Below are positions 43,113-54,005 of a stretch of DNA of 64,000 nt, in pieces; the stretch's first letter is position 1; each line of letters opens with the position of its first letter. Location: the NCBI RefSeq assembly GCF_000165395.2, contig NW_026261571.1, positions 124,001 to 188,000 of the forward strand, given 5' to 3'. The stretch is from Babesia bovis T2Bo (Eukaryota; Apicomplexa; Aconoidasida; Piroplasmida; Babesiidae). Made by a program: the position numbers and the translations under genes. The notes beneath the pieces were generated by a model that had not been told where the DNA came from, made no database searches, and worked only from the letters and a program-made list of their open reading frames with translations.

Positions 43113-44051
43113 ATGGCTCGCATGAGCAAGCAAGAAAAGAAGAAGGCGTACTTCGAACGCCTTACTCATCTCGTCAAGACCTACCCTCAGATTCTCATTG
43201 TCAGTGTTGACTATGTGGGATCCAGGCAGATGGCTCATGTTCGCCACTCCCTTAGGGGTAAGGCCGAGATTCTGATTGGTAAGAACACTATGATTCGCAT
43301 GGTGCTCAACACCAGCTTCCCTAACTCAGAGGCTATTAGCAAGCTTCTCTCTTGTGTCAAGCTCAACGTTGGTTTCGTTTTCTGCATGGGTGACCCTCTG
43401 GAGGTTAGGAGGATCATTCTTGACAACAAAGTTCCTGCTCCAGCCAAACAGGGTGTTATCGCTCCCTGCGATGTTTTCATTTCTGCTGGTGCCACTGGTA
43501 TGGACCCATCTCAGACATCCTTCTTCCAGGCTCTTGGTATTTCCACTAAGATTGTGAAGGGTCAGATTGAAATTCAGAACGATGTCCACCTCATCAAGGT
43601 TAACGACAGGGTTACTGCTTCCAGTGCCACTCTGTTACAGAAGCTTAACATGAAGCCGTTTGCATACGGTCTTAAGATTGAGAAGTTCTATGACTCTGGT
43701 CACCTCGTTGAGGCATCTGCTTTAGACATCACTGAGGATGACAGTCTTGACTCAGTCAAGACCGCCGTTACCAACGTCAACGCTTTCGCTCTGGCTATCG
43801 GATTCCCAACAAGCTTGTCTATTACCCACTCACTCATCGGAGCATTCAAGAACTGTGTTGCTCTTGCCCTCGAGAACGACTACTGCTTCAAGGAGATGCA
43901 GGGTATTAAGGACAGATTGGACAACCCCGAGTTGTTTGCCGCCGCTGCTCCCACAGCTGGAGCTGTTGAGGCTGTTCAGGAAGCTGCTCCTGAGGCAGCT
44001 GAAGAGCCAGAGGAGGAAGAGGATGACATGGGATTCTCCCTCTTTGACTAA
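43113..44051 (+). CDS. RPLP0: 60S acidic ribosomal protein P0 (cytosolic uL10)
   Basis: A single exon of 312 codons, starting at the ATG in GCAGGATGGC. P0 is the stalk base that holds the P1/P2 dimers and supports elongation-factor GTPases. The N-terminal part has the rRNA-binding block (KKKAYFERLTHLVKTYP, GKNTMIRMVL). The C terminus is Ala-rich and ends in the conserved acidic tail EEEEDDMGFSLFD, which contacts factors. Codon use is visibly biased (many GCC, CTC, AAG), as expected for a highly expressed gene and unlike its neighbours. Protein length and tail are those of the whole family. Confidence 0.97.
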   Translation: MARMSKQEKKKAYFERLTHLVKTYPQILIVSVDYVGSRQMAHVRHSLRGKAEILIGKNTMIRMVLNTSFPNSEAISKLLSCVKLNVGFVFCMGDPLEVRRIILDNKVPAPAKQGVIAPCDVFISAGATGMDPSQTSFFQALGISTKIVKGQIEIQNDVHLIKVNDRVTASSATLLQKLNMKPFAYGLKIEKFYDSGHLVEASALDITEDDSLDSVKTAVTNVNAFALAIGFPTSLSITHSLIGAFKNCVALALENDYCFKEMQGIKDRLDNPELFAAAAPTAGAVEAVQEAAPEAAEEPEEEEDDMGFSLFD

Positions 44052-44468
44052 GCCTGCGATACGCTACAGTATTGCGCTACAAAATACTACTCCGATGTGT
44101 TACGTCTAGTGTGTTATTTATGATGTAAAGTCGCGCTCCGCGACTGGCTCATGGAGTAGGTGACGAATTATGTCGCTTGAGTGCTGTGATGAAACCATAA
44201 TCTAAACCATTCGCAGTTTCATCCAAGGAATTGCCTATGAGGAGACTGATATTCTGAGCATTCTTCAAACAACGTAAATAAAATTAGAAAAGTTCACTTA
44301 TATATAGTATTGGCCTGATGGGGCGAGCATAGCCATTGCCGTTAAATATCGCCATTTACGTTACTAATTATTATACATTCTTATATATATTACTGAGTCG
44401 TTATCGTATTAATTGAAGGTATGTTCTTATAGGTGTGTTACGTGACTGAATCTTCACAGGCTTACAAG
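44052..44468. other. intergenic region between P0 and eL38
   Basis: The P0 3' region and eL38 5' region, 417 bases, with no gene. A perfect six-base-pair hairpin (GTCGCG-CTC-CGCGAC, 44130-44144) follows the P0 stop by about 80 bases; it might form in the 3' UTR. Confidence 0.5.
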
Positions 44469-44708
44469 ATGCCGCGCGCCCTCAAGGATCTCAGGGACTA
44501 CCTCGCCGTTTTGAAACGCCCCGATGCCACTGCCGTGACTGTTTACAAGAAATCTGGCAAGGGAGGTGTCGTTCTTACTAAATTCAAGGTGCGCTGCTCT
44601 CGTTTCCTCTACACCCTTACTGTGCCCAACCATGCCAAGGCCAGTAAGATAGAGGCTTCCATTCCCAGCCACCTCAAGAAGACTGTCATCGCATCTAAGA
44701 AGAAGTGA
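44469..44708 (+). CDS. RPL38: 60S ribosomal protein eL38
   Basis: A single exon of 79 codons from the ATG of [12 protein letters not shown]. The family pattern is clear: N-terminal MPR, then the strand [13 protein letters not shown], shared with all eL38, and the short Lys-rich end. eL38 is a small surface protein of the large subunit. The frame is open upstream for 12 more codons, but MPR is the conserved start. Codon bias resembles that of P0 next to it. The upstream GGTATG...ATAG stretch suggests a short 5' UTR intron. Confidence 0.95.
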   Translation: MPRALKDLRDYLAVLKRPDATAVTVYKKSGKGGVVLTKFKVRCSRFLYTLTVPNHAKASKIEASIPSHLKKTVIASKKK

Positions 44709-44962
44709 ACAGCTTCTAATGTGATAACGGGAATTACATTGGTGTTTTTCATGTGATGTTGCTATGATGACGTGGTAAAACATTTTTGTTTTATCACGAC
44801 ATTACATACTATATGTAAACATTTGGTACCATGGAGTATTAGTATCGCGGTAGTTTATATGTGTTTTGCTACGTTTTATAGACTCTACATTCGGTCTATA
44901 TTTTACATCATTACCAAGGCGGCAATCAAACATTTTTGAATGTTACATTTAAAGAAACATAT

Positions 44963-46031
44963 CTAAAACCGATCCTTCATTTGACGTAACTTGCGCATGG
45001 CTCCTACCTCAGTGGTTTCACCAACTTTGTCCATCAATGTAGCAGTACGCATGAATGGGTTGTATTCCAGTTCCTACAGAGTATATTAGTAATGCTAGAC
45101 ACCACCGTAACCTACCTCTCCGAGCGTCGATGGCACTGTGGGAAGGTTCTGCTGCCTAGCACTTTCAGCCCATTCCATTTTGCGCTTCACAGCTGGGGAA
45201 TCATCTACAGTGCTTGCGAATTTTAAGTTTTTGACCGTATATTCATGTCCACAGTATATGAGGCTGTCTTTACGGTACTGCCTAACAGTGTTCATGATAT
45301 TTAACATCATATCGGCAGTACCCTCGAAGAAACGGCCACAACCACCGATGAATATTGTGTCACCAGTAAACATCAGAGGTTGCATGGTAGGATCAGATGG
45401 ATTAGTTACATAGTACAACATATGACCAAGGGTGTGGCATGGAACACGAACTCCTTTAATCTCCAAACCGCCTAGGCGTACTACATCACCGTCCATAATA
45501 CCGTTTGTCATTCCTGCCATGTCTTCATTATTGGAACCATATACAGGTATTCCCGGTATTATACGTGCCATTTCTAGGTTTCCGCCACTATGATCATGGT
45601 GTTTGTGCGTACAAAACACAGCTTTTAAAGTTAATTTACGTTCATCTATTACCGATAGTATCTTTCTTGGCTCAGCTGGGTCAACACAAAAGGCATGCTT
45701 TCCATCAGGATCAACTACAATGTAGCCATAGTTGTCCTGGAAGAGAGGTACGGTGATGACCTCAGCACATGGCTTCTGTAACCTTTTAATACCCAGTATA
45801 TAGAAATGATGCAATTACAATCTACACATCAGCACAGCCTACCTTAATGATGTCCTGGTACATAGTGATTTTAGAAATGGAAGAATAGAATCTACGTGGA
45901 GAAGCAGGAGCTATCAACGATGATGCATTCACGAATCCACTTGATATAATTAAACTATGCGGTAGACGCAACAAAGGTGTGCGTTCAAGGAAGCAGTATG
46001 CAAGTAAAGTACCAAATATACGTGGTCGCAT
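44963..46031 (-). CDS. glyoxalase II (hydroxyacylglutathione hydrolase)
   Basis: Exons 46031..45843, 45775..45116 and 45073..44963 encode 319 residues. The enzyme hydrolyses S-lactoylglutathione to lactate and glutathione, the last step of methylglyoxal detoxification. The metallo-beta-lactamase fold shows FCTHKHHDHSGG with the metal ligands, CHTLGHMLYYV, FTGDTIFIGGCGRFFEG and CGHEYTVKNL, and the C-terminal NPFMR that binds glutathione. The first exon is an Arg/Leu/Ser-rich N-terminal extension (MRPRIFGTLLAYCFLERTPL) that looks like a mitochondrial or apicoplast leader, so an organellar form is likely. Confidence 0.93.
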
Positions 46032-46118
46032 CGCAGAATCAAGAAATGCATCAACCGGTCTCTTGTTTTATAAATGCATTTATATGTGCAACATAAGATT
46101 TAGTAAACGTGGTTAAAT

Positions 46119-46286
46119 ATGGAATTTTATCATTATAATCGCCCCCAACATAGATCCAGTGATAACAGCACTGCAAAACCCAAACCAAACGAGATAGTGC
46201 CAAAACGTTCGAGAGGATATACCAAAAGTTACATTGGTAATGTTATACGCTCTGAGGAAGCTACATCGCGTACCTATGGATTATAA
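46119..46286 (+). CDS. possible 55-residue basic protein
   Basis: An ATG frame of 55 codons plus stop lies between glyoxalase II and the four-pass membrane protein. The product is basic and polar (RPQHRSSD, KPKPNEIVPKRSRGYTKSY), with an ordinary amino-acid mix. It could be a real short gene or chance; no family or neighbour context supports it. The following 335 bases to 46621 hold no other feature. Confidence 0.25.
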   Translation: MEFYHYNRPQHRSSDNSTAKPKPNEIVPKRSRGYTKSYIGNVIRSEEATSRTYGL

Positions 46287-46621
46287 CAGCGTCTATGAAT
46301 GGATATATAGGTAGACAGTAGCGCGGCCATGGCAACCACCAACGGCGTACACAATATCTAGACGTCGTAATACATCATTCTAATGTATTATCGAGAAAAA
46401 AGTATAACTAAAACGAATCTTTTTACCGTTTTTATCCCCCACACACATTTACACCCATGAAAACAACGTCAGAGTGATTTCGTGTGTAAGCACTTATATT
46501 AAACACATCAAAGAACTAACTACGAATACAAAAAGGTGTGCGATATATATCAGTTTGACGAGCTTTTGAGCTCAACTTATGGTGGCATTGAGTTTGTGAG
46601 AAGATAGAATCAGTAGACATC

Positions 46622-48136
46622 ATGGTGGACGTTGGAATCAATATTGCGAACAACCTGAAGGCTAGGAACTTCATGGGTACTCTAAGCATCAGAAATGTAA
46701 GTTGCAACTAGATGTGTACCAAATAAGCATGGTTTTTTCGCATGTATTACAGTGTGTGTCGCGCTGTGAATGTGCCATGACAAATGGCATTAGATTATCA
46801 TGTATATATCAATGCGTCTTTATTTATTAACGTGTATGTGACTTACTTACGAGCGATTGGTGTAATGTGTTCTGTATAATCAGGGTCTGTGACTGTGATG
46901 TCGTTTTGCTGGCTGGTTCATTGTACGATAACTGGTTACTCAGACCGCAGATTGGGTCAGTTGTCTTTATACAGTATCTATACATTGTCCTTTTGCGTAT
47001 ATGTGTGAGAATATGTGTTAATAATGTCTCAGGGGTTATTCTACATCGCCATTCAACAGTTCCTGCTCGGGATTTCACTGTACAGTGTAATTCACTACCT
47101 ACATCCTAGTTTGACTCAACTAGCATGGTTACTGTTTGGAACGAATGCCATATCGGCGGTACTTGGGTTTATGGGCGCATTGAAGAGGAACATTGTAATG
47201 GAATGCGTATACCTCGTATTTTACGCAATTTCATTGTTTCTCATATTCTTGACTGTCTTGGACATGGCTGAGTTAGTACATCTGTTGCCAAGGGGGCCGC
47301 AGCTAAAGGATGTATCCGATTTTGCTTCCATCCGTTCAGCAGCGTTACCAAGTACAGCTTTGATGAGATCTAATGCGTTCCTTAGGCAGCGTGAATTGCC
47401 ATATGCATTTGATCAAAATGACAGCCTGGAACTAGGAGACAGCTTTCCTGCATTGGTCAGTGATGACAACAAAACATTGGAGGATTCCATCAGCACAGCA
47501 TCAACAGATGCGGAGGACAATATTCCAAGCAAGAACCTAAGGATGCCTCAAACTGAAGAAATGCCAATAAACCAGCATGTTGGAAATGATTTGAACATGC
47601 CAGGGAATGGTGCAATGCCCATATCTGGAAATATCGATGCTGTTACTGGGAATCTGGAACCCGCCTCCAAAGCAATTCAACAGACAACCCCAAACGTAAA
47701 CGAATCTATGAAGATTCCCAATGAAATGCCGATGCCATATGGTAATTCTAAGGAAGCCAAAAGTGCAGAATTACCCATAGCCATCCCTGAGCAAACAGTA
47801 GCCAAGAACACTTATGATGCCAAAACTGAAACTTTCTACGACCGCCTCCCGCTGGTACCACATATCGGAGAAACTGAAGGCGAGGCTGAGGAAGTGTCGA
47901 AAGATGAATTGCCTCCAGAGACCCACGATCTCACTCCAGAAGGAGTCTCAGAGGTAGTGGCCATCTACAAGATACAGAAGAGGCCGCTTAAGATGGCGGC
48001 AGCAGGGCTGCTAACAATCGCGCTATTGTTTAACATTTACTGCTACTGGGTAGCAGTGACCTTTGTGCTGAACAAGTGCACATGTCTGGATGAATTAGTG
48101 TCACACCCTGAGCAGTTCACTCCACTCATCGACTGA
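46622..48136 (+). CDS. four-pass membrane protein with large third loop
   Basis: Exons 46622..46696 and 47033..48136 give 392 residues. Exon 1 supplies a short cytosolic N terminus (MVDVGINIANNLKARNF). Three hydrophobic segments follow (LFYIAIQQFLLGISLYSV; LAWLLFGTNAISAVLGFMGA; CVYLVFYAISLFLIFLTV), then a hydrophilic loop of about 220 residues rich in Pro, Asn, Glu and Met, and a fourth segment (GLLTIALLFNIYCYWVAVTF). The topology recalls tetraspanins, but the loop lacks the CCG motif and cysteines, so no family is claimed. If exon 1 is wrong, the ATG at 47024 gives a slightly shorter protein. Its place is likely the plasma membrane or an organelle membrane. Confidence 0.7.
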
Positions 48137-48281
48137 AAATTCTATATCGCAAATAACTTGACATTCGTAATGTCGGATGACTTATTATACCCAGGGTTAA
48201 TATAGGCATATAATAAAACGTATGCACATGTATTGGTATATATCAATGTCTAAATTAAGAGCTTACTCTAGGGTAAAGCAA

Positions 48282-49607
48282 TCAGTTCAAATAGTTCAAA
48301 GTGGTCTTCTTCTTGGCACTTAACACTGCGATACCCTCCACAAAATCATTGTGGTCCAGCTCCTTCGCACCCCGTCGAAGGGCAACCATGCCAGCCTCAA
48401 CACATACAGCCTTCAGCTGAGCACCGTTGAAATCTTCAGTCGAGCGAGCAAGCTCTTTAAAGTTCACATCAGGATGCACATTCATCTTACGGGAATGAAT
48501 CTGCATAATGTGCGCTCTAGCATCCTCATTAGGATGCGGGAGCTCTATCTTGCGATCCAAACGACCAGAACGTAAAAGTGCAGGGTCAAGGGTATCTGGA
48601 CGATTAGTAGCAGCAATGACCTTTACACGATCGTCACTGCTGAAACCATCCAGCTGATTTAATAGCTCCAGCATAGTACGCTGGACCTCACGGTCACCAG
48701 AAAGCTCACTGTCGAAACGCTTAGTACCGATAGCATCGATTTCGTCAATAAAAATAATAGTAGGCGACTTCTCCTTAGCCAAACTAAAAGCATCACGGAC
48801 CATCTTAGCACCGTCACCGATAAACATCTGCACCAGCTGAGGTCCAGCCAACTTCACAAATGTAGCCTTCGTCTGGGCAGCGCAAGCACGTGCAAGAAGG
48901 GTCTTTCCCGTTCCAGGAGGCCCATGCATTAAAACACCTACAAGAAATCATTTAGCATAGACAACAACTAACCCTTTGGCGGCTTAATGCCTATCTTTTC
49001 AAAAAGATCCTTGTGAGTGATGGGAAGGACAATAGCCTCAATAAGTTCTTGGATCTGTTTGTCCAAACCCCCGATATCAGAATAGTCCTCGATGGGCTTC
49101 TCGCAAACCTCCATGGCCTTTACACGATTGTCGTACTCAGGAGGTAACTTGTCCAACACTAAATAACTGTCCTTATTCACACCAACCAAATCACCAGGGT
49201 GAAGTTCAGTATGAGGAATCAACCCAATGACAGGAAGGAAAATAGTCTACAAATGGTAAATCGCTAGAAAGGTTACTTACCTGACGAGTGGAAGTCTTGA
49301 TAACCAAGGATTTGCCCTTGCTCTTCATAGCAACGCCCTGAACTCCTGCCTCCTCGTCGTCATCATCCTCTATGTCAAGCAACTCTACCACATTGGACAC
49401 CAAATAAGGAAGCTGCTTATTGAGCTGTATTTTCTCCAAATTATCCTTTATGCGCTCTTGCATAGCTATCTGCTGCGACTTTAGACGGGTGTGTTCACTA
49501 CGCAAAATCTTGATCTCAGCGTCGATCATATTGATGCGAACACGCACTTCGGCATCACTCATTCGTGACACCTCACTGAGATCAATCTGCTCATTGGCAT
49601 CCGTCAT
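48282..49607 (-). CDS. RPT5: 26S proteasome AAA ATPase RPT5
   Basis: Exons 49607..49281, 49246..48973 and 48937..48282 encode 418 residues. RPT5 is one of six AAA subunits that unfold substrates into the 20S core. It has the N-terminal coiled coil, the OB domain ([14 protein letters not shown]), [18 protein letters not shown], Walker A GPPGTGKT and Walker [10 protein letters not shown]. The second region of homology ([20 protein letters not shown]) and [16 protein letters not shown], the RPT5 signature, follow. The subunit normally ends in an HbYX motif that docks the lid base onto the alpha ring. This frame ends NYLN, so the Tyr is not next to last. Intron lengths are 34 and 35 bases. Confidence 0.95.
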
Positions 49608-50133
49608 ATTGTACAATAAAAATAAAACGAATCAAACCTAGCTGCCGCGGCCTGAACCAGGCCAAAAAAGGCCACTAAACACACCAATCACCACCAGGAT
49701 GAGACAACTAAATGAATAGACAGCGGTATGCCTATATAACATACACGCCTACTAGGCGATAATATATATGATAATCGCGTGCGCCACGTAAATCAAAGTA
49801 TGAAAGGGGGAGGAAGGACACTGACCCACTAAAGGTACAAGATATAACTCCATCAATACAGATCAAGCAATATTAACACACAAGGATTAAATGGGCTCCA
49901 TATTGATGAATTGTAATATATCTGGGTTAAATTTAACTATAGTTCAATATCATGTGTAAGCTCATCTATACCATCCTTAAAGAGACTATCATAAGATGGC
50001 GGAAGGTATACTGACTGACCCTGAAGGATATTTCTATCTAATGCAGCTTTTGAGAATATAACATGGATCAATTTATCGCTTGAATATAGACATCATTTAT
50101 ACCTAGGGCATCCGAATTTACAGAACAATCAAG
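49608..50133. other. divergent promoter region, no gene seen
   Basis: These 526 bases separate RPT5 (minus) from the COG2-like gene (plus). No credible reading frame or RNA gene is visible; it probably holds both promoters. Confidence 0.5.
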
Positions 50134-53100
50134 ATGGCAGAACACACGAAGCCCAGTAATATAGATCGCAATATAGAATTGTATAATGAAGCTATGGAGC
50201 AGTTGAAGTCAATTGCTATACAAGTAGAATCACCCGGAGAATATGTAGCTACACGGCTAGAATCAGTGGCATTGGATGATATTAAGCGAGAACTCACGGG
50301 TTTGTTAGCGTCATGCCAGTCAAATGCTTCTGGGATGTTGATGTCACTATTTGCATCAGCGAAGCCTTACAATGAAACTATTGAGTCAACAATAGAGGCG
50401 ATCAAACCCTTACGGCGTTTGCTTAAGGAATCACTTACCAACCTAGACATACAACGGGAGACATTAAAGCAGACCAAATGGGAGGCTAAACGACGCATGT
50501 TCAGGTATGTAATGGTGGCATATGCTAAAATGGCATTAATAACCCATGTGGATGCCATCAGACACCTAGATAACATAGCTGAAGAAATCCTTGACACCTT
50601 CATGGTACAATATGACGATGTCGCAAAGATGCAGGGTACTGTCGTCCAAAAGGCAGTGGTATTAGCACGCGCAATATCTAAACGCATGGAAAGTGTGGAG
50701 TATGTGCTCCGGGCACATGATAAGTATAACATCGCCACAAACTGGGCTGTATTTGAAATTGTCCCTAGGGAATTGAAGCGCATCCAAGGGTTACTAAAAA
50801 GTTCAAGGCATTACGAAATGGAACTGTCAAAATACATGGAGCATTACTTAAAGCTGCTACAGGAAGTTGACCCGAATGAGTACAAGCGCTGTTCTGGACT
50901 ATGTACCGATCGACAATGTTCTGATGTAGAACGGCTGTTATCCTTCGAAAAGCTAATAGAGTGGAATGAATTAGATCGTTTTAGGGACGAATTTAATAGA
51001 GAGCGTGCCGAGAGAAGTATAGTCGAATTCCATCAAAGCTTATATCAACTTGTCTCAACATGTGCTAAAACTACGATGCATATACTCTTTACGTTCTACA
51101 AGGAACGTGAGAAAATAAATGCAAATGAAACATCAGATATCATAGCGAAAGAAAAGATTACATCTGATATTACCACCTATGTTACAGGGCTAAGCTCATT
51201 GCTCAAGGGAGCTGAACATCTACAGCAAGTGGATGCCAAGGTAAATAATCCTATCAAAGTACCCTTTGTTGGTATGTATAGGGATATATTCGTCAAGCCT
51301 ATCATGAACATTTGCTTGAGTAAGCTAGTACAAAAGGAAGGTGGAGTAACAATGAAAACACCTCAAGAGGAGGCAGTTAAATTCCGTACCTTCGTGGATG
51401 TAGCCATTGAACAGTTGCTCCATCCGAAACAAAGCATACCAATGCAACTATTGATCGACGTTACAAAGGTTACTGAGAACGATAGTTTCAAGGTGTGTTG
51501 CGTGTTTGATGCTATAGCAGCAGAGCTGCTGTATCAATTCGAAAAAAGGTTTTCAGCAGTCTACTTCCCAATCTATCTAGACCGGTTCATAGGGAACGTA
51601 GAGGCTTATGAACGGCTGTTGGGACACATTGAAATCGCAGCAGGAGGTTATCGCCACTACCTGAAGTGGCGCGGATCCAAAATACCTAATGGTATATCAA
51701 GGTGCTTTAGCATCGGCGTTGTGTGCGACAACTACATTGAGGATACGACTCAGGTGCTATCACATGAAATCGCAATATCTAATGGACCGAATGGAAACTT
51801 GCATGAGGATGGCTGGTATGCCTTCTACATGACACCTTCCATGGTGCTATATCGGCAAATGATGGCTTTGTGGAGCCACAGCAACTTCTTCTACCATTTG
51901 TTGCATAAATATCTGGTTGGCACAGCTGAAATGATTCAGGAATATATCAGATACGTGCAGAAGCAAGTGTCTGCAATAGAAGCTGAGCCTGTCACTGAAC
52001 CTACAGAGATTACAAAGGCTGCGGAATCAACGAAAAATGCTGGATGCATCTTAAATGACCTTAGTGCATTACAAGCTGCCGTACAAACGGGAAGTGTGAA
52101 TATGATAAGCCTGGAATTATTGTATGGCCCACTTGAGTCTCAAGAAGACGCATACCAGGAGTACTTGACACAAAATAGATATACTAATGGATACCTTTCT
52201 TCAGACCAGAGTATGTCGAGCGACAGTACAGATAAAACCAACCCGGGTAATAATCAATCAAAGACGTCTATCAATGGTAGCAACCCTGAATCGGATGCAT
52301 CCGCTGTAGAAGTCTGTCAAAATGGCACGTGCAATATAGGTATAACACTGAAAAGTAATTTGGATGGTAATGTAGTGAAAGCTGCAGTGCGCAAGTTGGA
52401 GTATCCATTGCAAGTGGCTTTTAAACGGCTAGTTTATGCGCTTAGATCGCTGGATGATGGTATCACGTCAATTGAACAAAATAGCATCGATATCCTAGCA
52501 TCAATATGGAAGACTCCCAGTGAATTCGAAGATTCGGATCAATTTATAATGAGTAATGCAAATGATCTGGCGCATGATTATTTCGATAAATTGACTAAAG
52601 AGGATCGCATGGATATTGTTAAACTTGTGTCATTCACCAAGAGGGCACTACAGCTTATGTACAACTTCTTCAATAGTGCCCATGAACAGATTGATGGCGT
52701 TAAGTATACGCTGGAAAACTATATAATAAGGAATTTGGTATCGAATGCCAAGTGCAGTCTGCAATTCCTACAGTCGTTACCATCCAAATTCAGAGCCAGT
52801 AGTAAACCAGATGTATCCATACCAAGCAATTATGTCAAGTATATGCTAATACCACTGCTGTCATTCAAAGAATTTGAAAGCACAACTATACCGCAAGAAG
52901 TTACTCGAAAAATAATGACGCATACAATCTCGCATCTAACAACGGACTACAAACAACAGGTAGTGAAACTTATCCGAAACGTGGATAATCTCAATCGCTC
53001 CCTGGGTGTAGATAAAAACATGAAAGAACAGGAAGCTGCCAATCTAATTGTGGACATGACCTTAATCAAAAGTCAACTTATTACGGATATTGAAGAGTTT

Positions 53101-53205
53101 GTCAACCAGTGCGATATTAGGTTGGATGTTCATCGTAACCACTGCGAGGATCTCCAGATGCTCCTTCGATGTGTCAATGATTTGACCTGTGATAATAAAC
53201 AGTAA
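50134..53205 (+). CDS. probable COG complex subunit 2-like tethering protein
   Basis: A single exon of 1023 codons. The N-terminal 120 residues resemble the COG2 family: SPGEYVATRLESVALDDIKR matches the D.F...R....L..I...L pattern, and CQSNASGMLMSLF is followed by a helical block with SIEQ-type turns. The middle contains DGWYAFYMTPSMVLYRQMMA, in the position of the family's W...F.P...R...L stretch. COG is a Golgi tether for retrograde vesicles. The protein is all-helical with a low-complexity insert near residues 690-730 (SSDQSMSSDSTDKTNP). The assignment is moderate; another CATCHR-family tether is possible. It has no intron, like the TRAPP-like gene. Confidence 0.45.
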   Translation: MAEHTKPSNIDRNIELYNEAMEQLKSIAIQVESPGEYVATRLESVALDDIKRELTGLLASCQSNASGMLMSLFASAKPYNETIESTIEAIKPLRRLLKESLTNLDIQRETLKQTKWEAKRRMFRYVMVAYAKMALITHVDAIRHLDNIAEEILDTFMVQYDDVAKMQGTVVQKAVVLARAISKRMESVEYVLRAHDKYNIATNWAVFEIVPRELKRIQGLLKSSRHYEMELSKYMEHYLKLLQEVDPNEYKRCSGLCTDRQCSDVERLLSFEKLIEWNELDRFRDEFNRERAERSIVEFHQSLYQLVSTCAKTTMHILFTFYKEREKINANETSDIIAKEKITSDITTYVTGLSSLLKGAEHLQQVDAKVNNPIKVPFVGMYRDIFVKPIMNICLSKLVQKEGGVTMKTPQEEAVKFRTFVDVAIEQLLHPKQSIPMQLLIDVTKVTENDSFKVCCVFDAIAAELLYQFEKRFSAVYFPIYLDRFIGNVEAYERLLGHIEIAAGGYRHYLKWRGSKIPNGISRCFSIGVVCDNYIEDTTQVLSHEIAISNGPNGNLHEDGWYAFYMTPSMVLYRQMMALWSHSNFFYHLLHKYLVGTAEMIQEYIRYVQKQVSAIEAEPVTEPTEITKAAESTKNAGCILNDLSALQAAVQTGSVNMISLELLYGPLESQEDAYQEYLTQNRYTNGYLSSDQSMSSDSTDKTNPGNNQSKTSINGSNPESDASAVEVCQNGTCNIGITLKSNLDGNVVKAAVRKLEYPLQVAFKRLVYALRSLDDGITSIEQNSIDILASIWKTPSEFEDSDQFIMSNANDLAHDYFDKLTKEDRMDIVKLVSFTKRALQLMYNFFNSAHEQIDGVKYTLENYIIRNLVSNAKCSLQFLQSLPSKFRASSKPDVSIPSNYVKYMLIPLLSFKEFESTTIPQEVTRKIMTHTISHLTTDYKQQVVKLIRNVDNLNRSLGVDKNMKEQEAANLIVDMTLIKSQLITDIEEFVNQCDIRLDVHRNHCEDLQMLLRCVNDLTCDNKQ

Positions 53206-53504
53206 TGCCATAATAATATTGCCAACATATATCTAAAGGCGTGTTATAAGACCTTTATGGGCGTAAAATTGCATAATAAATGTAGCATTTTAATGGTTAC
53301 ATTGTTATAGCCCCTTTGAGATTGCTATTGAAGTCTGACTACCATTAAAATGTGTAGAATAGCACAACTAAGCGCAATGTGTAATAGACCGGGGGTTCTT
53401 CAATGACCTAGGGAGTACCACCTAGTTACACACCAACACGGCAGTTTATGATACAGAAATAGACAAAAATTTTATATATGAACTAATACTGTCTTTTTTG
53501 TAAA

Positions 53505-53947
53505 ATGGCATCAAATAGTGGAGAAGAGACGCAACCCGCAGCGTAAGTAAACTCATATGGGTCGATCAACGCACAGCAAAATCACTTTTAAAATGGTTCT
53601 GGCTTCGGATTCTTCACAACCGTACAAAGTGTAGGTTGTAGCTTGTTTATACAAGTTAATATATCATACTAAAGATTATCCGTTCCCGAGAACGCCCCTT
53701 TTGCCGCAGTAATCAAGTTCAGCGCAGAAGAGGTAAGGAGTATAAGTACATAATAACACGTCAAAATAGTTCAAACTTAATCCAAACACTTGCGCATGTA
53801 TTACAAGTGATGGTGTGGGAGTAAACCCTAGTCAAACTGCAGGTAAGAATAATGAAACTCACTGGCGATACACGTACAGGTGCCGTATTCCTCAAGTATG
53901 GACCTAATCTCAGACTCATACCTAGAGATAGAGTTGGAACCATGTAA
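53505..53947 (+). CDS. UFM1: ubiquitin-fold modifier 1 (UFM1), five exons
   Basis: Exons 53505..53542, 53577..53630, 53675..53732, 53770..53842 and 53880..53947 give 96 residues. UFM1 is a ubiquitin-like modifier attached by UBA5, UFC1 and UFL1, mainly to ribosomal protein uL24 at the ER during ribosome quality control. The product shows KITFKMVLASD, PYKVLSVPENAPFAAVIKFS, ITSDGVGVNPSQTAG, FLKYGPNLRLIPRDRVG, all in the family order. It ends VGTM, so processing by a UFSP protease after the Gly would remove two residues, as in the human form. An N-terminal extension of about ten residues precedes the fold. Each exon is 38-73 bases, so the gene is invisible as an open frame. Confidence 0.95.
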
Positions 53948-54005
53948 AATACACAACATCGTGAATATAATTAAGATTATATCGTTTTGTAAAAAACATA
54001 GTTAG

